Below are positions 48,070 through 57,255 of a stretch of 64,000 nt of DNA, one piece after another. Source of the DNA: Methanococcoides alaskense (GTDB lineage: Archaea > Halobacteriota > Methanosarcinia > Methanosarcinales > Methanosarcinaceae); assembly GCF_027594145.1 (NCBI RefSeq), contig NZ_JAQFFK010000003.1, positions 1 to 64,000 on the forward strand, in the 5' to 3' direction. Under the pieces are notes generated by a model. It ran no database searches. It had not been told where the DNA came from and saw nothing but the letters and a program-made list of their open reading frames with translations. Made by a program: the position numbers and the translations under genes. How positions within the stretch are numbered: the stretch's first letter is position 1; every line of letters starts with the position of its first letter.

Positions 48070-48660
48070 TCATTTTTTTGTCTGCTCTATCAATGGAATA
48101 TCCGGCAGATTTTCCCAGACATCTTCATAGCTGTCATATACTGTCAGGAGATCGACTATAACAGGTAGTGGGTCTGCCCATATCTCCGGCAGGTCGGCTT
48201 CACCTTCTACTTTTATCTCATAGGCAAGTATCTCTTCAGGTGGAGCATATTGTGCATTCACACTTTTTTTGTTTCCCTTGGCATCTATACGGTACCAACC
48301 GATGTTTGGCAGATAGACAGCATTCAGGCCATGGAGGCAAAATGGTTCTCCATTCTCATCCCTGCTAAGACGTTGATAGCATAATCCAGCGGGAATGCCA
48401 TTTGCCCTGAGCAAAGCTGCCAGAAGGTGACTCTTAGCATAACAATAACCGGTTCCTGCTTCCAGGACATCGGAAGCTTTCAGGGTGATAGGGTTCAAAC
48501 AATGATCATGACTGTGATAGATACTATCCCTTACCCATTCAAAACACCTTTTTGTGATCTCAACAGGATCATCCGATCCCAATGCAAGCTTTTTTGCAAG
48601 CTTTTGAATTTGGGGGGGTTCCCAGTCGATCATCTCTGTGGAGCGTAGATATTCTTGCAT
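48070..48660 (-). CDS. Transglutaminase-like cysteine protease-fold protein
   Basis: A 196-residue transglutaminase-like domain. The catalytic triad is visible as Cys in AGTGYCYAKSHLLAALLR, His in CLHGLNAVYL and Asp in WYRIDAKGNK. There is no signal peptide, so it is probably cytosolic. The family includes hydrolases and amidases; the substrate is unknown. It converges on the TraB gene and is followed by a T-rich stretch. Confidence 0.82.
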   Translation of the reverse strand: MQEYLRSTEMIDWEPPQIQKLAKKLALGSDDPVEITKRCFEWVRDSIYHSHDHCLNPITLKASDVLEAGTGYCYAKSHLLAALLRANGIPAGLCYQRLSRDENGEPFCLHGLNAVYLPNIGWYRIDAKGNKKSVNAQYAPPEEILAYEIKVEGEADLPEIWADPLPVIVDLLTVYDSYEDVWENLPDIPLIEQTKK

Positions 48661-48762
48661 ACTAACAGCCTGATATCAGTAAGAGTAGATATTATAAAGC
48701 GTTATGAACGGGAATTATGGACAAACGAGGACCTAAAAAAAGAAAATAAAAAATGGTTGACC

Positions 48763-49656
48763 TTAGAAAAGGTCATGAAGGTTGAACTTGTGTGGCCCGA
48801 GACTTCCGCCGTAGTTTCCTGCGGTGATCTTCTTGATGCCAGGAACAGCGACAGCTGCTCTGATTCCCATCTCGGTTGCTTTTGCAATGGATTCGAAGTC
48901 AAGACCATTGATAACGATCTCATAGACGCAGTTAACGTCTGCAGGGATCTCTGAGCCTTCTACCTTGTCCTTGATGCTTGGGCAGAACTTCTCGTTTGCA
49001 GTTGCTTTGAGGAACTTGTACTTGTTTGCGCCTGCCTTTGAACCGCTTGCAACGATTCCGCCTGGGAATGGTGTGATGGTACCATCAACAGCTCCGATTG
49101 CATCGACTGCGTTCTCTGCTGCGGTAAGTGTTGTCATCTGTGTGTCACCGAAGATGAAGAAGTTACCACCTGCAATAGCAGTTACTGCACCGAGTGTGTC
49201 CTCTACAAGGAAGTCACCCTCCATCATTGGGATAACGTGCATCTTGCGACCGCCAACCTCTGTTTCAGACTCTGTTCCATCTGCGAAGTATTTGAGCTTG
49301 CGTCCGGTATCGAACTGCTTCTCTGCATCTGGAAGGCCGTTGAACACTGCGGTTGTTGGTGCTGTGAGTATACACTGACCGACACGCTCTAAAAGCTGTC
49401 CTTCAAGTGACTTGAATCCGAAGGTGCATAACTGTATGTAAACACCTGGTCTGCCATCTGGTGTCTCACTTGCATCCGCGTACTTCTCAATACCGGCTTC
49501 AGCAGGACATCCAATGACTGATGTTCCGAATCCTGTCGCTTCCTGTGCTGCAACAGTTGCCCAGCGCTTTGTTGCGGCTGTGATCAGTATTCGTGAAATT
49601 TTGATTGGGAATGCCTCTGCAAATGTATCTTCGATCTCTACTCCATTTAGTTCCAT
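48763..49656 (-). CDS. ftr: Formylmethanofuran:tetrahydromethanopterin formyltransferase
   Basis: A 297-residue Ftr, the enzyme that moves the formyl group between methanofuran and tetrahydrosarcinapterin. In methylotrophic methanogenesis it works in the oxidative branch that supplies electrons. The start [43 protein letters not shown] and the C-terminal [15 protein letters not shown] are characteristic. ATG 49656 is preceded by GTAGGTG. A minus-strand TATA (catatatgt) lies near 49709-49718. Strong codon bias and a clear promoter suggest high expression. Confidence 0.96.
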   Translation of the reverse strand: MELNGVEIEDTFAEAFPIKISRILITAATKRWATVAAQEATGFGTSVIGCPAEAGIEKYADASETPDGRPGVYIQLCTFGFKSLEGQLLERVGQCILTAPTTAVFNGLPDAEKQFDTGRKLKYFADGTESETEVGGRKMHVIPMMEGDFLVEDTLGAVTAIAGGNFFIFGDTQMTTLTAAENAVDAIGAVDGTITPFPGGIVASGSKAGANKYKFLKATANEKFCPSIKDKVEGSEIPADVNCVYEIVINGLDFESIAKATEMGIRAAVAVPGIKKITAGNYGGSLGPHKFNLHDLF

Positions 49657-49992
49657 TACAACACCTACATGATTGAATTTTAGTATGAATTACAATACAA
49701 TTACAATACATATATGTTGTGTCCATAGCGATAGATAGTAGATTTGCAATAATTAATTTGAAAAAGAGCTTATTTGAATGCAATGATAGATTTATTTGAA
49801 TAAATATTTTCTTCATTCCAGTATCAAAGATTATGAAGTTGTGGACAATTTTAAGCAATGTTTTTTTGGAAGAATTGTGTCAAGTGTCTGTCGAGCACAT
49901 CTTCATTTATGTGCTACAACAAACAGGAGTCAATAGAGGTAAAAGTGGATAGGTCTCTTTTCCTTTGGTTAGAAGGAGTATTTTTTGCAGCC
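49657..49992. other. ftr promoter region and AT-rich intergene
   Basis: It contains the ftr TATA element and a twice-repeated attacaatac just before it on the plus-strand reading (49690-49712), a possible regulatory site. The rest is AT-rich with no convincing ORF until the decayed gene that ends at 49993. Confidence 0.5.
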
Positions 49993-50274
49993 TCAACTTT
50001 TTTCTTCAACACTCAGTAACTCCAGTTTAACAAACTCACCACGATGTGCTTCCCACCATTTTCAGTCTTCACGGGAGGGAAGTTTATAGGAGCATGTGGG
50101 TCGCTCATCCTTTCCAATTGCAGAGTGTGTAAGAGTGCGAATGCCAAGACCCTCGATATTCACGTCGATAGCTGCTTTATTCTTCACCATTTCGAAAAAA
50201 TTGAAGTCGTTGTACCATAATTGATTATCTCGTATTTTGTAGGTGTTATCAACTGCTAAAGGGCTTTTTATCAT
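49993..50274 (-). pseudogene. Small ORF interrupted by one TGA
   Basis: The frame starting at ATG 50274 encodes 70 residues, then TGA (50062-50064) after KLPSRED. It continues without other change as KWWEAHRGEFVKLELLSVEE plus KS to a second TGA at 49993-49995. The continuation is protein-like (WWEAHRGEF), so a single nonsense change, such as TGG to TGA, probably truncated a protein of about 93 residues. The family was not recognised. No selenocysteine machinery is expected in this lineage. Confidence 0.5.
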
Positions 50275-50349
50275 GTTTATAGCTCCATATTGGATTACTT
50301 GTCAAAACTAGTTGGAACATACTAATATATCTTTCGATATTTAAAAAAT

Positions 50350-50490
50350 TCATTCCCCTGTATCTTCATAGGTTCGCAAAAAAAGGATGTAGAATTTATC
50401 ATCATGGGTTTGAGGCTCACCCATATCAATGAAAGCATCCTGGACAATAACGGCAAACTGTCCTGAATCTCCCACGTGGAGCATGTCCAG
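50350..50490 (-). pseudogene. C-terminal remnant of a paralogue of the membrane protein encoded at 51144-52724
   Basis: The minus strand encodes GQFAVIVQDAFIDMGEPQTH and on through DDKFYILFLRTYEDTGE to TGA at 50350-50352. This matches the end of the membrane protein (HFAVIV, TAG, DAVMDIGE..., FYILFLRTYEGTGE). Upstream of about 50490 the frame breaks with stops. It is therefore a short duplicated tail, probably left by a deletion. Its CAG at the position equal to TAG in the larger gene shows that the reading continued there ancestrally. Confidence 0.72.
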
Positions 50491-50578
50491 AGTGACCTTC
50501 TATTAAAATACAGTACGATCTTTGGATCTGGTTAACCTGTAAAGAATTACCATCCATCCATAATGATGGCTAACATTT

Positions 50579-51025
50579 TCACAAATTCAACTGGAACTGG
50601 TTGAGGTTGTATCGGATCTCTTCTTTCCAATCTTGAATATCCACTTTAAGCTGAACTGTGTCAACACCTTTGCGTTCAAGCGTATCTTCATTGGATATTA
50701 CAAAGGACTCAAACTCGTTAAGATGCCTATATATATTGTTTGCAGCGGATCTGTAATTATTCTCTGCAGTTATCAATTGATCCAATGCTTCATCGAGTTC
50801 ATTTTCTTTCGTGTCCTTATCAGATGTATTAATGTTAGCCTCATATGCAGCAGTGTAGTTTTCCTGTTTTTCAATAAGTTCATTTATAACAGGATTATAT
50901 TCTTCTACATCATTGTCGTACAATTGAATGTAAATGTCGTATTTGCTCATGGTTCCGGAATCCATACATCCGGAACTCAATACTGCTATCACAAACACTA
51001 GTATCAACGTGATCATTTTTTTCAT
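50579..51025 (-). CDS. Small lipoprotein, unknown function
   Basis: A 148-residue protein with an N-terminal signal (KKMITLILVFVIAVLSSGC) ending in a lipobox (LSSGC) near residue 20. The rest is acidic, Asn-rich and helical, with no cysteine after the lipobox. It is expected on the outer face of the membrane. No family recognised. It lies between the remnant of a duplicated membrane protein and that protein's intact copy, suggesting it moved or was duplicated with them. Upstream, TTTTTTG and GAAAGGAG-like sequence lies near the ATG. Confidence 0.7.
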   Translation of the reverse strand: MKKMITLILVFVIAVLSSGCMDSGTMSKYDIYIQLYDNDVEEYNPVINELIEKQENYTAAYEANINTSDKDTKENELDEALDQLITAENNYRSAANNIYRHLNEFESFVISNEDTLERKGVDTVQLKVDIQDWKEEIRYNLNQFQLNL

Positions 51026-51143
51026 GCAGCTTTCTCCTTTTTGAAGATATTACATATAAATACAGAAATATATTAGTAACAACTTCACTTTGGATTAGAA
51101 ATATTTGCAATGCATTATACATATACTCTTCTGTTTAGAAAGT

Positions 51144-52724
51144 TCACTCCCCTGTACCTTCATATGTTCGCAAAAAAAGGATGTAGAATGTATCGTCATG
51201 AGTGCGATGTTCACCTATATCCATGACAGCATCCTAGACAATAACGGCAAAATGTCCTTGTTTTCCCATTTTGGAAAAAAGTTTCGCAATGGCCTTTACA
51301 GGTCCCTCAAGTTCTGAACGCATTGCAGCAATACAGATATCCTTCATTGAAACAACGGTCTGTTGCATCAGTTCCTCAGAGTCATTTTTAAGAGCAGCAA
51401 GGCCCACATCGTTCAGTTCATGAATGACATGTAACAATTCCTCTTCACGATAATCACGTGCAGCTATCACACCAATGTCCTGCATTGTCCGGATGACTTC
51501 CAGTGCATCTTTAGGGTCGAAGAACTTTCCCATGCTACGCAAAGAACCCACTAATTTTTTGAAACCGTCTTGTCCTTCCTGAGTTTTTTCTTGAATAAAA
51601 CGAATACCGATATCCCGCATTGTGAGAACTATAAGACGACTGTAATTTGCACGCTCATATCTTGTTGATATTCTCGCCAGTTCCAGCAACTGTTTTATTA
51701 CGGTTATCATGGTTGAAGTGTCCTGTGCAAAGGTTGCATTGTTGCCAATATCTTTGAGCAGCAACAACCCTTTTTCGACCGCTTCTTCCTGTCTAGATCC
51801 GGCAGTAGCTTCTGTAATATCCCCTATCGAGCTTACAAATTGTTGGTTTAGCTGTGTTGAAGCTGTTCTTTTTACAACATCGAAAAGGGACGTCAATGAT
51901 CCTAATGATCGCACAGCTCCATCCTGGCTTCCGTGATTTGAAGCGGCCTTTCCGATAACACCGATCGAACGAACAACACATATTGTCGCGGTTTCGTTTC
52001 TTGAGGTCGCAATAAAGCCCATCTCGAGCAAATGGGAATTCATATGTTTTGCAATGGCAGTAGTGTCCCTGCCACCTGTCATGAGATTCTTTGCTGTAAC
52101 GGTTATCTTGTATAATCCTTTTTTGAAGATGTCCTCATCATTGTTCCGAATTGCATATCTTATACTGTCAACAGCAGCTGAAAGAGGATCATCGACATCT
52201 CTGGTACTGTGTTTTGATGAAGCTTCGATAAGGTCGTATGAGGTGATCTTTCCCATCATTTCTTCAAATCTACGTACTATTTTTTCGTTGTAGAGGTTCC
52301 TTGTAATGGCTGCTGCCACATATCCCAGAACGGTTGCAATTGCTACGACCACACTGAATATGATAGGGTCATAAAGGTTCATAAGATGGGATGCCGAGAC
52401 TGCAAATGCTACTGAACCAATTATGAACGAAAGATTGTGATTCATTGTTCTTCTTTTTGAGCTTTGCCACATTGTCATTACCCAAAGGAAAGCAAAAAAG
52501 ACAAGAATGATCGAATCGGCTGCAATGTCGGGTGTGACATCGGATATCAGAAGTGCTGCTATAACAGATATTTGAATTGCTAATGCGGCAATTGTAAGAT
52601 CTGGAGCGGCTCCTGAAAGGTCCATCTTAAGACTTTTTCGTATGAGAATATCAAAAAAAAGAATGCCAGCGGTAAGACCGATGACAATTAAACTATCGAT
52701 GATCGTGGTGATTAATATATCCAT
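51144..52724 (-). CDS. Membrane protein with helical repeat domain, in-frame TAG near its C-terminus
   Basis: About 526 residues. Four to five N-terminal transmembrane helices (about 1-145) precede a cytosolic helical domain with recurring SIGVIGKAA, DIGNNAT, SMGKFF and DVGLAAL motifs resembling HEAT-like repeats. A TAG at 51234-51236 follows KMGKQGHFAVIV. The frame then continues 29 residues, DAVMDIGEHRTHDDTFYILF and LRTYEGTGE, to TGA at 51144-51146. The paralogous remnant at 50350-50490 has CAG there, so this looks like CAG to TAG in a still-used frame. ATG 52724 preferred over GTG 52733. Function unknown. Confidence 0.8.
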
Positions 52725-52754
52725 TTTTATCACTGGTTGAATTTAATATTATTC

Positions 52755-53633
52755 TTATAGTTTTGCTCCACAGCTCTTGCAGAAAAAAGCATCAGTATCA
52801 TGACCCTGCAATCCGCAATTGTGACAGGCGATGTTAAGGGCAACGTCCTTCGTTTTTTCAGATATGATTATAGGTCTGGCTGCCATGCTGGTGTTTATAA
52901 TAGAATGGGTGATGATGCCAGTGGGAACCGCTATTATGGAATAACCGAGTAACATAACAACGGATGCCATTGCCTGCCCTAGTGGCGTAACAGGCACGAG
53001 ATCCCCATATCCCACAGTTGTCAGTGTTGTTATAGCCCAAAAGACACTTCGTGGGATACTGGTAAATCCGTTATGCTCCCCTTCAATGACATACATCAGG
53101 GAACCTAATATTATTACAAGGTTCAGGACAGTGAATGTAAAAACTGTTATCTTTTTGCTGCTGTCTTTAAGAGCCTGTACCAGCATATCAGCCTCTGAGA
53201 GGTACTGGACAAGTTTAAGCACCCTGAATATCCTGAGCAAGCGTAGCACTCTGATTATCAGCAGGTATTGGCTTCCTGGGAAGAACAGACTAAGATAGGT
53301 TGGTATGATGGCCAGAAGGTCGATTATCCCAAAGAAGCTGGTAGCATAGCGGACTTTGCTTTTTACACATACCATCCTCAGTAAATATTCAATTGTAAAA
53401 AGGAAGGTGAAGATTATTTCCGCCATGTAGAGCTTTTGATGATGAATTGAGTTTATTGAATGAACACTGTCCAGCATAACGACGATGACGCTCAGAACGA
53501 TCGTTATTATAAGGGTTATGTCAAAGTATTTTCCAATAGGGGTACTGGCTTCGAAGATGTATTTGTACAGGTATGAACGCCACCCTTCACATTCTGAACG
53601 GTTTTCCGAATCCCTGTTCCATCTGTTCATCAT
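52755..53633 (-). CDS. Voltage-gated-type potassium channel with C-terminal zinc ribbon
   Basis: A 292-residue six-helix ion channel subunit. Four S1-S4 helices include an S4 with regular arginines (IIRVLRLLRIFRVLKL), then S5, a pore loop with the selectivity filter TTVGYGDLVP and S6. The last 30 residues form a zinc ribbon (CHNCGLQGHDTDAFFCKSCG), an unusual ending for a channel. It probably assembles as a tetramer in the membrane. It follows the membrane protein gene in the same orientation. Confidence 0.88.
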   Translation of the reverse strand: MMNRWNRDSENRSECEGWRSYLYKYIFEASTPIGKYFDITLIITIVLSVIVVMLDSVHSINSIHHQKLYMAEIIFTFLFTIEYLLRMVCVKSKVRYATSFFGIIDLLAIIPTYLSLFFPGSQYLLIIRVLRLLRIFRVLKLVQYLSEADMLVQALKDSSKKITVFTFTVLNLVIILGSLMYVIEGEHNGFTSIPRSVFWAITTLTTVGYGDLVPVTPLGQAMASVVMLLGYSIIAVPTGIITHSIINTSMAARPIIISEKTKDVALNIACHNCGLQGHDTDAFFCKSCGAKL

Positions 53634-53784
53634 TCAATCCTCTATATCAAGATCATAAGTTTATGTTCCGGAATTGTATACTATGTAGGAACCTGGGAAT
53701 AATATTCTCTCTATTATAATATAAATCATTCTGAATATTGACCATATATTAATCAAAAGCTTTATTTTCTTTCCGTCTCATATT

Positions 53785-53798
53785 TGAGATGCATCTCA
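53785..53798 (+). promoter_or_regulatory. Palindromic operator candidate before ribK
   Basis: TGAGATGCATCTCA is a perfect 14-bp palindrome 34 bp before the ribK ATG, with a TATA-like tttatttt about 20-25 bp upstream. It sits where transcription should begin. The ribK product has an N-terminal winged helix, and archaeal RbkR proteins are known to regulate riboflavin genes including their own. Autoregulation through this site is an inference. Confidence 0.5.
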
Positions 53799-53831
53799 TA
53801 ATTGAGGCAGGATAACAAAAAGGTACCAAAA

Positions 53832-54503
53832 ATGCATCGCATCAACTCTTTGAAACATCTGGCTCTTCTGGGCGCACTTAAGAAACCTGTAAAGATATCA
53901 TCAAGTGAGTTTACCAGATATACTTCCACAGGTTCTAAAACAGCCGCAAGGATACTAAAGCAGCTTGAGGAAGAGGGATTGATCGATCGTCTGATCATTC
54001 CTGAAGGCCAGATGATATCCATTACGGAAAAGGGGCGAAAGTGGCTTGAGACTGAGTTCAGTGATTATAAGCACATCTTCTGTGGCGACGAAGATAAAAT
54101 TGAGCTCTATGGGCATGTGATAACGGGTCTTGGGGAAGGGCAATATTACATTGCACAGGATGGCTACAGATCACAGTTCGAAGAAAAGCTGGATCTTAAG
54201 CCTTATCCGGGTACTCTCAATATCAGGCTTACCAGTCACAGTGCAGACATACTGAAAAGGAAAAGCCTGAAAAATATCATTTCGATATCCGGTTTTACTG
54301 ACGGACAGCGCACTTTTGGAGGCTGTAATTGTTATTTTGTGGAGGTAGAAGGAGTGAGGGGAGCCGTTGTGACCCCCGAACGCAGCCATTACCCCCACGA
54401 TCTGCTGGAGATAATATCCCCTGTTCATCTTCGTAAGACCTTAGAACTAAGTGACGGGGATGAAGTGAAGATTACGATCGAAGACCGCAGTGCATGTGAG
54501 TGA
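53832..54503 (+). CDS. ribK: CTP-dependent riboflavin kinase with N-terminal winged helix (RibK/RbkR-like)
   Basis: A 223-residue fusion. Residues 1-85 are a winged helix-turn-helix (SSEFTRYTSTGSKTAARIL). The rest is the archaeal riboflavin kinase barrel (GHVITGLGEGQYYI, YPGTLNIRL, ERSHYPHDLLEIISP), making FMN from riboflavin with CTP. Domain order is that of RbkR, which combines kinase and transcription factor. ATG 53832 follows AGGT, and is preferred to TTG 53802 upstream. The next gene in riboflavin synthesis overlaps its end region. Confidence 0.92.
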   Translation: MHRINSLKHLALLGALKKPVKISSSEFTRYTSTGSKTAARILKQLEEEGLIDRLIIPEGQMISITEKGRKWLETEFSDYKHIFCGDEDKIELYGHVITGLGEGQYYIAQDGYRSQFEEKLDLKPYPGTLNIRLTSHSADILKRKSLKNIISISGFTDGQRTFGGCNCYFVEVEGVRGAVVTPERSHYPHDLLEIISPVHLRKTLELSDGDEVKITIEDRSACE

Positions 54504-54507
54504 TCCT

Positions 54508-55224
54508 ATGACAAACGAAAATTACACTGATAATATCAAGAATGCGATAAAGGCTGCACAGAATGGGGAAATGTTCTTCATTTACGATTCAGATAGCAGA
54601 GAGGGTGAAACCGATTTTGTGATTACTGCTTCTTCTGTAACTCCCGATGACGTGCGCTGGATGCGCAGAGATGGCGGTGGACTTATTTGCGTGGCTATTG
54701 ATAGTGAAAATTCACAAAAACTTGGTCTTCCATTCATATCCGATGTTCTGCGTGATGAAGCAAAGGCAAATCCTGCTCTTGGAAACACTGTCGAGAAAGG
54801 CGGAGACCTCGCTTATGACAACCGTTCCTCATTTTCCATCTGGGTGAACCACAGGAAAACACGTACAGGCATCCCTGACAACGACAGGGCCCTGACCATA
54901 AACGAGCTCGCAAATATCACGGAAAAGTGCATGAAAGGCGAGGATGTAAGTTTTGGTTCCGAGTTCAGGACACCCGGACATGTCGCTCTTTTGCGTGCAG
55001 CCGACCGTCTGGTCCATGACCGCAAAGGCCAGACCGAACTTTCCATTGCAATCGCAAAGATGGCAGACGTGACCCCTGCAATGGTGGTCTGTGAGATGCT
55101 GGACGATTCCAATGGCAGAGCATTGTCAAAAGAAGACGCAAAAGAGTATGCCAAACTGCATGGCCTGGTCTTCCTCGAAGGACAGGAGATAGTTGACGCA
55201 TACGAGCAGTGGGAGCAAGCTTAA
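54508..55224 (+). CDS. ribB: 3,4-dihydroxy-2-butanone-4-phosphate synthase
   Basis: A 238-residue RibB that makes the four-carbon precursor of riboflavin from ribulose 5-phosphate. Seen: DSREGETDFVI with the acidic metal ligands, MRRDGGGLICVA, TGIPDNDRALTI and RTPGHVALLRAADR with the catalytic histidine. ATG 54508 lies 4 bp after the ribK stop; an earlier GTG at 54490 would overlap ribK by 14 bp. It is the downstream gene of a ribK-ribB operon probably regulated by the palindrome upstream. Confidence 0.94.
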   Translation: MTNENYTDNIKNAIKAAQNGEMFFIYDSDSREGETDFVITASSVTPDDVRWMRRDGGGLICVAIDSENSQKLGLPFISDVLRDEAKANPALGNTVEKGGDLAYDNRSSFSIWVNHRKTRTGIPDNDRALTINELANITEKCMKGEDVSFGSEFRTPGHVALLRAADRLVHDRKGQTELSIAIAKMADVTPAMVVCEMLDDSNGRALSKEDAKEYAKLHGLVFLEGQEIVDAYEQWEQA

Positions 55225-55304
55225 AGCTTTGTTTTCACTCCATTTTCCCATCTTTTTTCAGAAAGAATGATATACTGAAAAGTCCTATTATTGACCGACC
55301 CCGT

Positions 55305-55379
55305 GGGGCCGTAGGGTAGCCTGGTCCATCCTGCAAGGCTGGGGGTCTTGCGACTTGAGTTCAAATCTCAGCGGCCCCA
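55305..55379 (+). tRNA. tRNA-Pro(GGG)
   Basis: The acceptor stem is GGGGCCG with CGGCCCC. The anticodon stem CAAGG/TCTTG encloses loop CTGGGGG, giving anticodon GGG (Pro). The T-arm has GAGTTCAAATCTC. The discriminator base is A and CCA is not encoded. A TATA-like gatatact lies about 35 bp upstream. No intron is visible. Confidence 0.93.
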
Positions 55380-55395
55380 TCACAAGATTACGCTT

Positions 55396-55427
55396 CTTGA
55401 GCGCGAGTCCGTTTCGCGTTGCTCAAG
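55396..55427 (+). terminator. Hairpin downstream of tRNA-Pro
   Basis: CTTGAGC (55396-55402) pairs perfectly with GCTCAAG (55421-55427), with further internal CGA/TCG pairing. It begins 17 bp after the tRNA and is a likely transcript end. The remainder of 55428-55779 is AT-rich with nothing recognised. Confidence 0.5.
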
Positions 55428-55779
55428 CGGACTTTGGTTAATTTGAATCTGATTTATCTGTTTTTGTTCGATTCTGAAAATTGCTTGATATGTTTTATCT
55501 CTTATTGCTCCTATTTCGTTTCAACTACTGTTTCTTTTATTTATTTCAATGCAGCTTTTGTTGGCTATTCCATTTAGTGACGCTATTCAAATACAGATAG
55601 CATTGCAAGAAGTGATAGCAGGTTTTCGAGGGGCATTGAAGAAATGTCTTCTTCCATGTTTTCTCCTCTACTTTTCTCCGACTTCATCTTAAAAAAACAA
55701 GATGGCATTAGCTATAAATATTGAATGTTGTGTATATCTAATATTAAGTTTGAATTAGATAACTTTAGGAGACTGGACA

Positions 55780-56364
55780 ATGGAAATGGATATTTTTGCG
55801 AATATACCGGGAATTATTGGAGGTTCAACAGGAATTTTACTTTATTCCATTTACAACATCAGGCGTAGGAGAATCGGCATCAAGCGCAAAAGAACCGGAT
55901 ATCATGAACATGATGAAAGGACAGGGACAGAAAAAGTGAGAGGAATAGTCATAATATGTACGATTTTTGTGTTAACGTCGGTATTTAACCTTTTTCTCTG
56001 GGATTTGATCATCTGTGAAGGCACTTTCGGTTTGTTCAAATCAGAAACATGCGAAGCACTGGCGATAATATATCCGGTTTTACTGATCATTGGAGCTTCA
56101 ATAGGACTTTCAATTTCCACCATTTACGACATCAGGTACAAAAAAATCGGAGAGCCTGAACATGATGAACGAACAGAAAAAGTGACAGGAAAAGCTGCAA
56201 AAAGCACGATTATTGTGCTGATGGCTGCTTGTGCCGTGATTCTCTATGGAGATTTTTTTGGTTTGTTCAAACTGGAAACACGCGAAACGATGGCAATACT
56301 GTTTCCTGTTTTGATGCTATCAATGCTGGGATTTGTCACCTATTACAATTCAAAGGACTTTTAA
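55780..56364 (+). CDS. Four-helix membrane protein, duplicated DUF2178-like unit
   Basis: A 194-residue protein formed by two similar halves. Each has a transmembrane helix, a DERT loop (HDERTGTEKVRG and HDERTEKVTGKAAK) and a second helix with a GLFKxET turn. The second half is closely related to the 100-residue protein encoded at 56549. DUF2178-like membrane proteins of this type are often paired with a small XRE regulator, as here at 57252. Function unknown. Ribosome site TAGGAGA before ATG 55780. Confidence 0.7.
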   Translation: MEMDIFANIPGIIGGSTGILLYSIYNIRRRRIGIKRKRTGYHEHDERTGTEKVRGIVIICTIFVLTSVFNLFLWDLIICEGTFGLFKSETCEALAIIYPVLLIIGASIGLSISTIYDIRYKKIGEPEHDERTEKVTGKAAKSTIIVLMAACAVILYGDFFGLFKLETRETMAILFPVLMLSMLGFVTYYNSKDF

Positions 56365-56376
56365 GGAGGGATTTGC

Positions 56377-56500
56377 ATGGAAATTAGGAAAGGCAAGCAT
56401 ACTTTCTGGATGTTGGCAATGTGTCTTCCAATTTTATCAAAAATAGATAGATGCGTCAAAGTACTTTATAAAAATGTGAGTGTACCTCTGTTTCGTAGGA
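56377..56500 (+). pseudogene. Internally deleted copy of the DUF2178-like gene at 56863
   Basis: The start MEIRKGKHTFWMLAM resembles [15 protein letters not shown] of the 56863 gene, and KVLYKNVSVPLF resembles [12 protein letters not shown] near that protein's end. The intervening 80 or so codons are missing. The nominal frame runs to 56628 but overlaps the next gene and is not protein-like there. It is evidence of local tandem duplication followed by decay. Confidence 0.6.
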
Positions 56501-56548
56501 TATCTCCGATACCAAATTTGAATTGCCTGAATCGTATGGAGGGACATA

Positions 56549-56851
56549 ATGGCAGTGGATATAATCGAATTCATACCGATATTAATTGGATTAGCAACAG
56601 GATATTTAATTCTCAACAGGAAGCGTAAAAGATCTGAAGAGCCTGAGCAGGATGAAAGGACAGAAAACGTGGCAGGAAAAGCTGCACATAACACTATTAT
56701 TGTGCTGATGTTGGCAATGGCCTTGATCGGTTATGGAGATATTTTCGATCTGTTCAAAATGGGAACGCCTGCAACGATCTCAATATTATTTATCACTTTA
56801 CTGATATCGCTAATAGCTTTTCGTCGCTACTACAATTCAAAGGAACTATAA
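56549..56851 (+). CDS. Small DUF2178-like membrane protein
   Basis: A 100-residue protein with three hydrophobic stretches (IPILIGLATGYLIL, IIVLMLAMALIGYG, ISILFITLLISLIAF). It carries the shared loop EPEQDERTENVAGKAAH and the ending RYYNSKEL, nearly repeating the second half of the 55780 product (EPEHDERTEKVTGKAAK...TYYNSKDF). GGAGGG sits 6 bp before ATG 56549. It is part of a duplicated membrane-protein locus ending in a small regulator. Confidence 0.75.
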   Translation: MAVDIIEFIPILIGLATGYLILNRKRKRSEEPEQDERTENVAGKAAHNTIIVLMLAMALIGYGDIFDLFKMGTPATISILFITLLISLIAFRRYYNSKEL

Positions 56852-56862
56852 GGAGAATTTGT

Positions 56863-57255
56863 ATGAAGATCAGAAAAGATAAATACACTTTGCGAGGTTT
56901 GGCTCTAATTTTGGGAATGCTGGTCTTAGGTCTTGTTTTGTGGCAATTCCAATTCTACGGGGGCGGTGCATCATTGATTTTTATGGGTTTAATGCTCACG
57001 GTAATATTCTTGCACGCCGCTACAAAACCTCGGGAATATTTTATACGTGACGAAAGAACTGTAAGAATTAATGAAAAAGCCGGTTATCATGCCTTCTTGA
57101 TACTTTTAATATGTATTTCGATCTTGACAATAACAAACTGGTTCACCGAAGTACTTTACAAAGATGTGAGTGCGCCTCTAGCTATTATCGCGACGGGATC
57201 ATGGCTCATTCTGAGATGGTATTATGATAAAAAAGGCTATGAGACAGACCCATGA
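56863..57255 (+). CDS. DUF2178-like membrane protein
   Basis: A 130-residue protein with four hydrophobic segments ([65 protein letters not shown]) and the loop [17 protein letters not shown], which contains the conserved DERT found in its neighbours. Its stop overlaps the HTH start by ATGA at 57252-57255, a strong sign of coupled translation. Function unknown; membrane protein plus small regulator pairs of this kind recur in archaea and bacteria. Confidence 0.78.
   Translation: MKIRKDKYTLRGLALILGMLVLGLVLWQFQFYGGGASLIFMGLMLTVIFLHAATKPREYFIRDERTVRINEKAGYHAFLILLICISILTITNWFTEVLYKDVSAPLAIIATGSWLILRWYYDKKGYETDP

Noticed and set aside
50062..50064. TGA as a selenocysteine codon
   Set aside because: No SECIS-like structure or selenocysteine genes are visible, and the continuation suggests Trp or another ordinary residue.
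55305..55779. An integrated element at the tRNA-Pro gene
   Set aside because: No integrase and no repeat of the tRNA 3' end was seen downstream within the window.
56501..56628. Continuation of the 56377 frame as a genuine 83-residue protein
   Set aside because: After the KVLYKNVSVPLF segment the frame is not protein-like and overlaps the well-supported gene at 56549 with its GGAGGG site.
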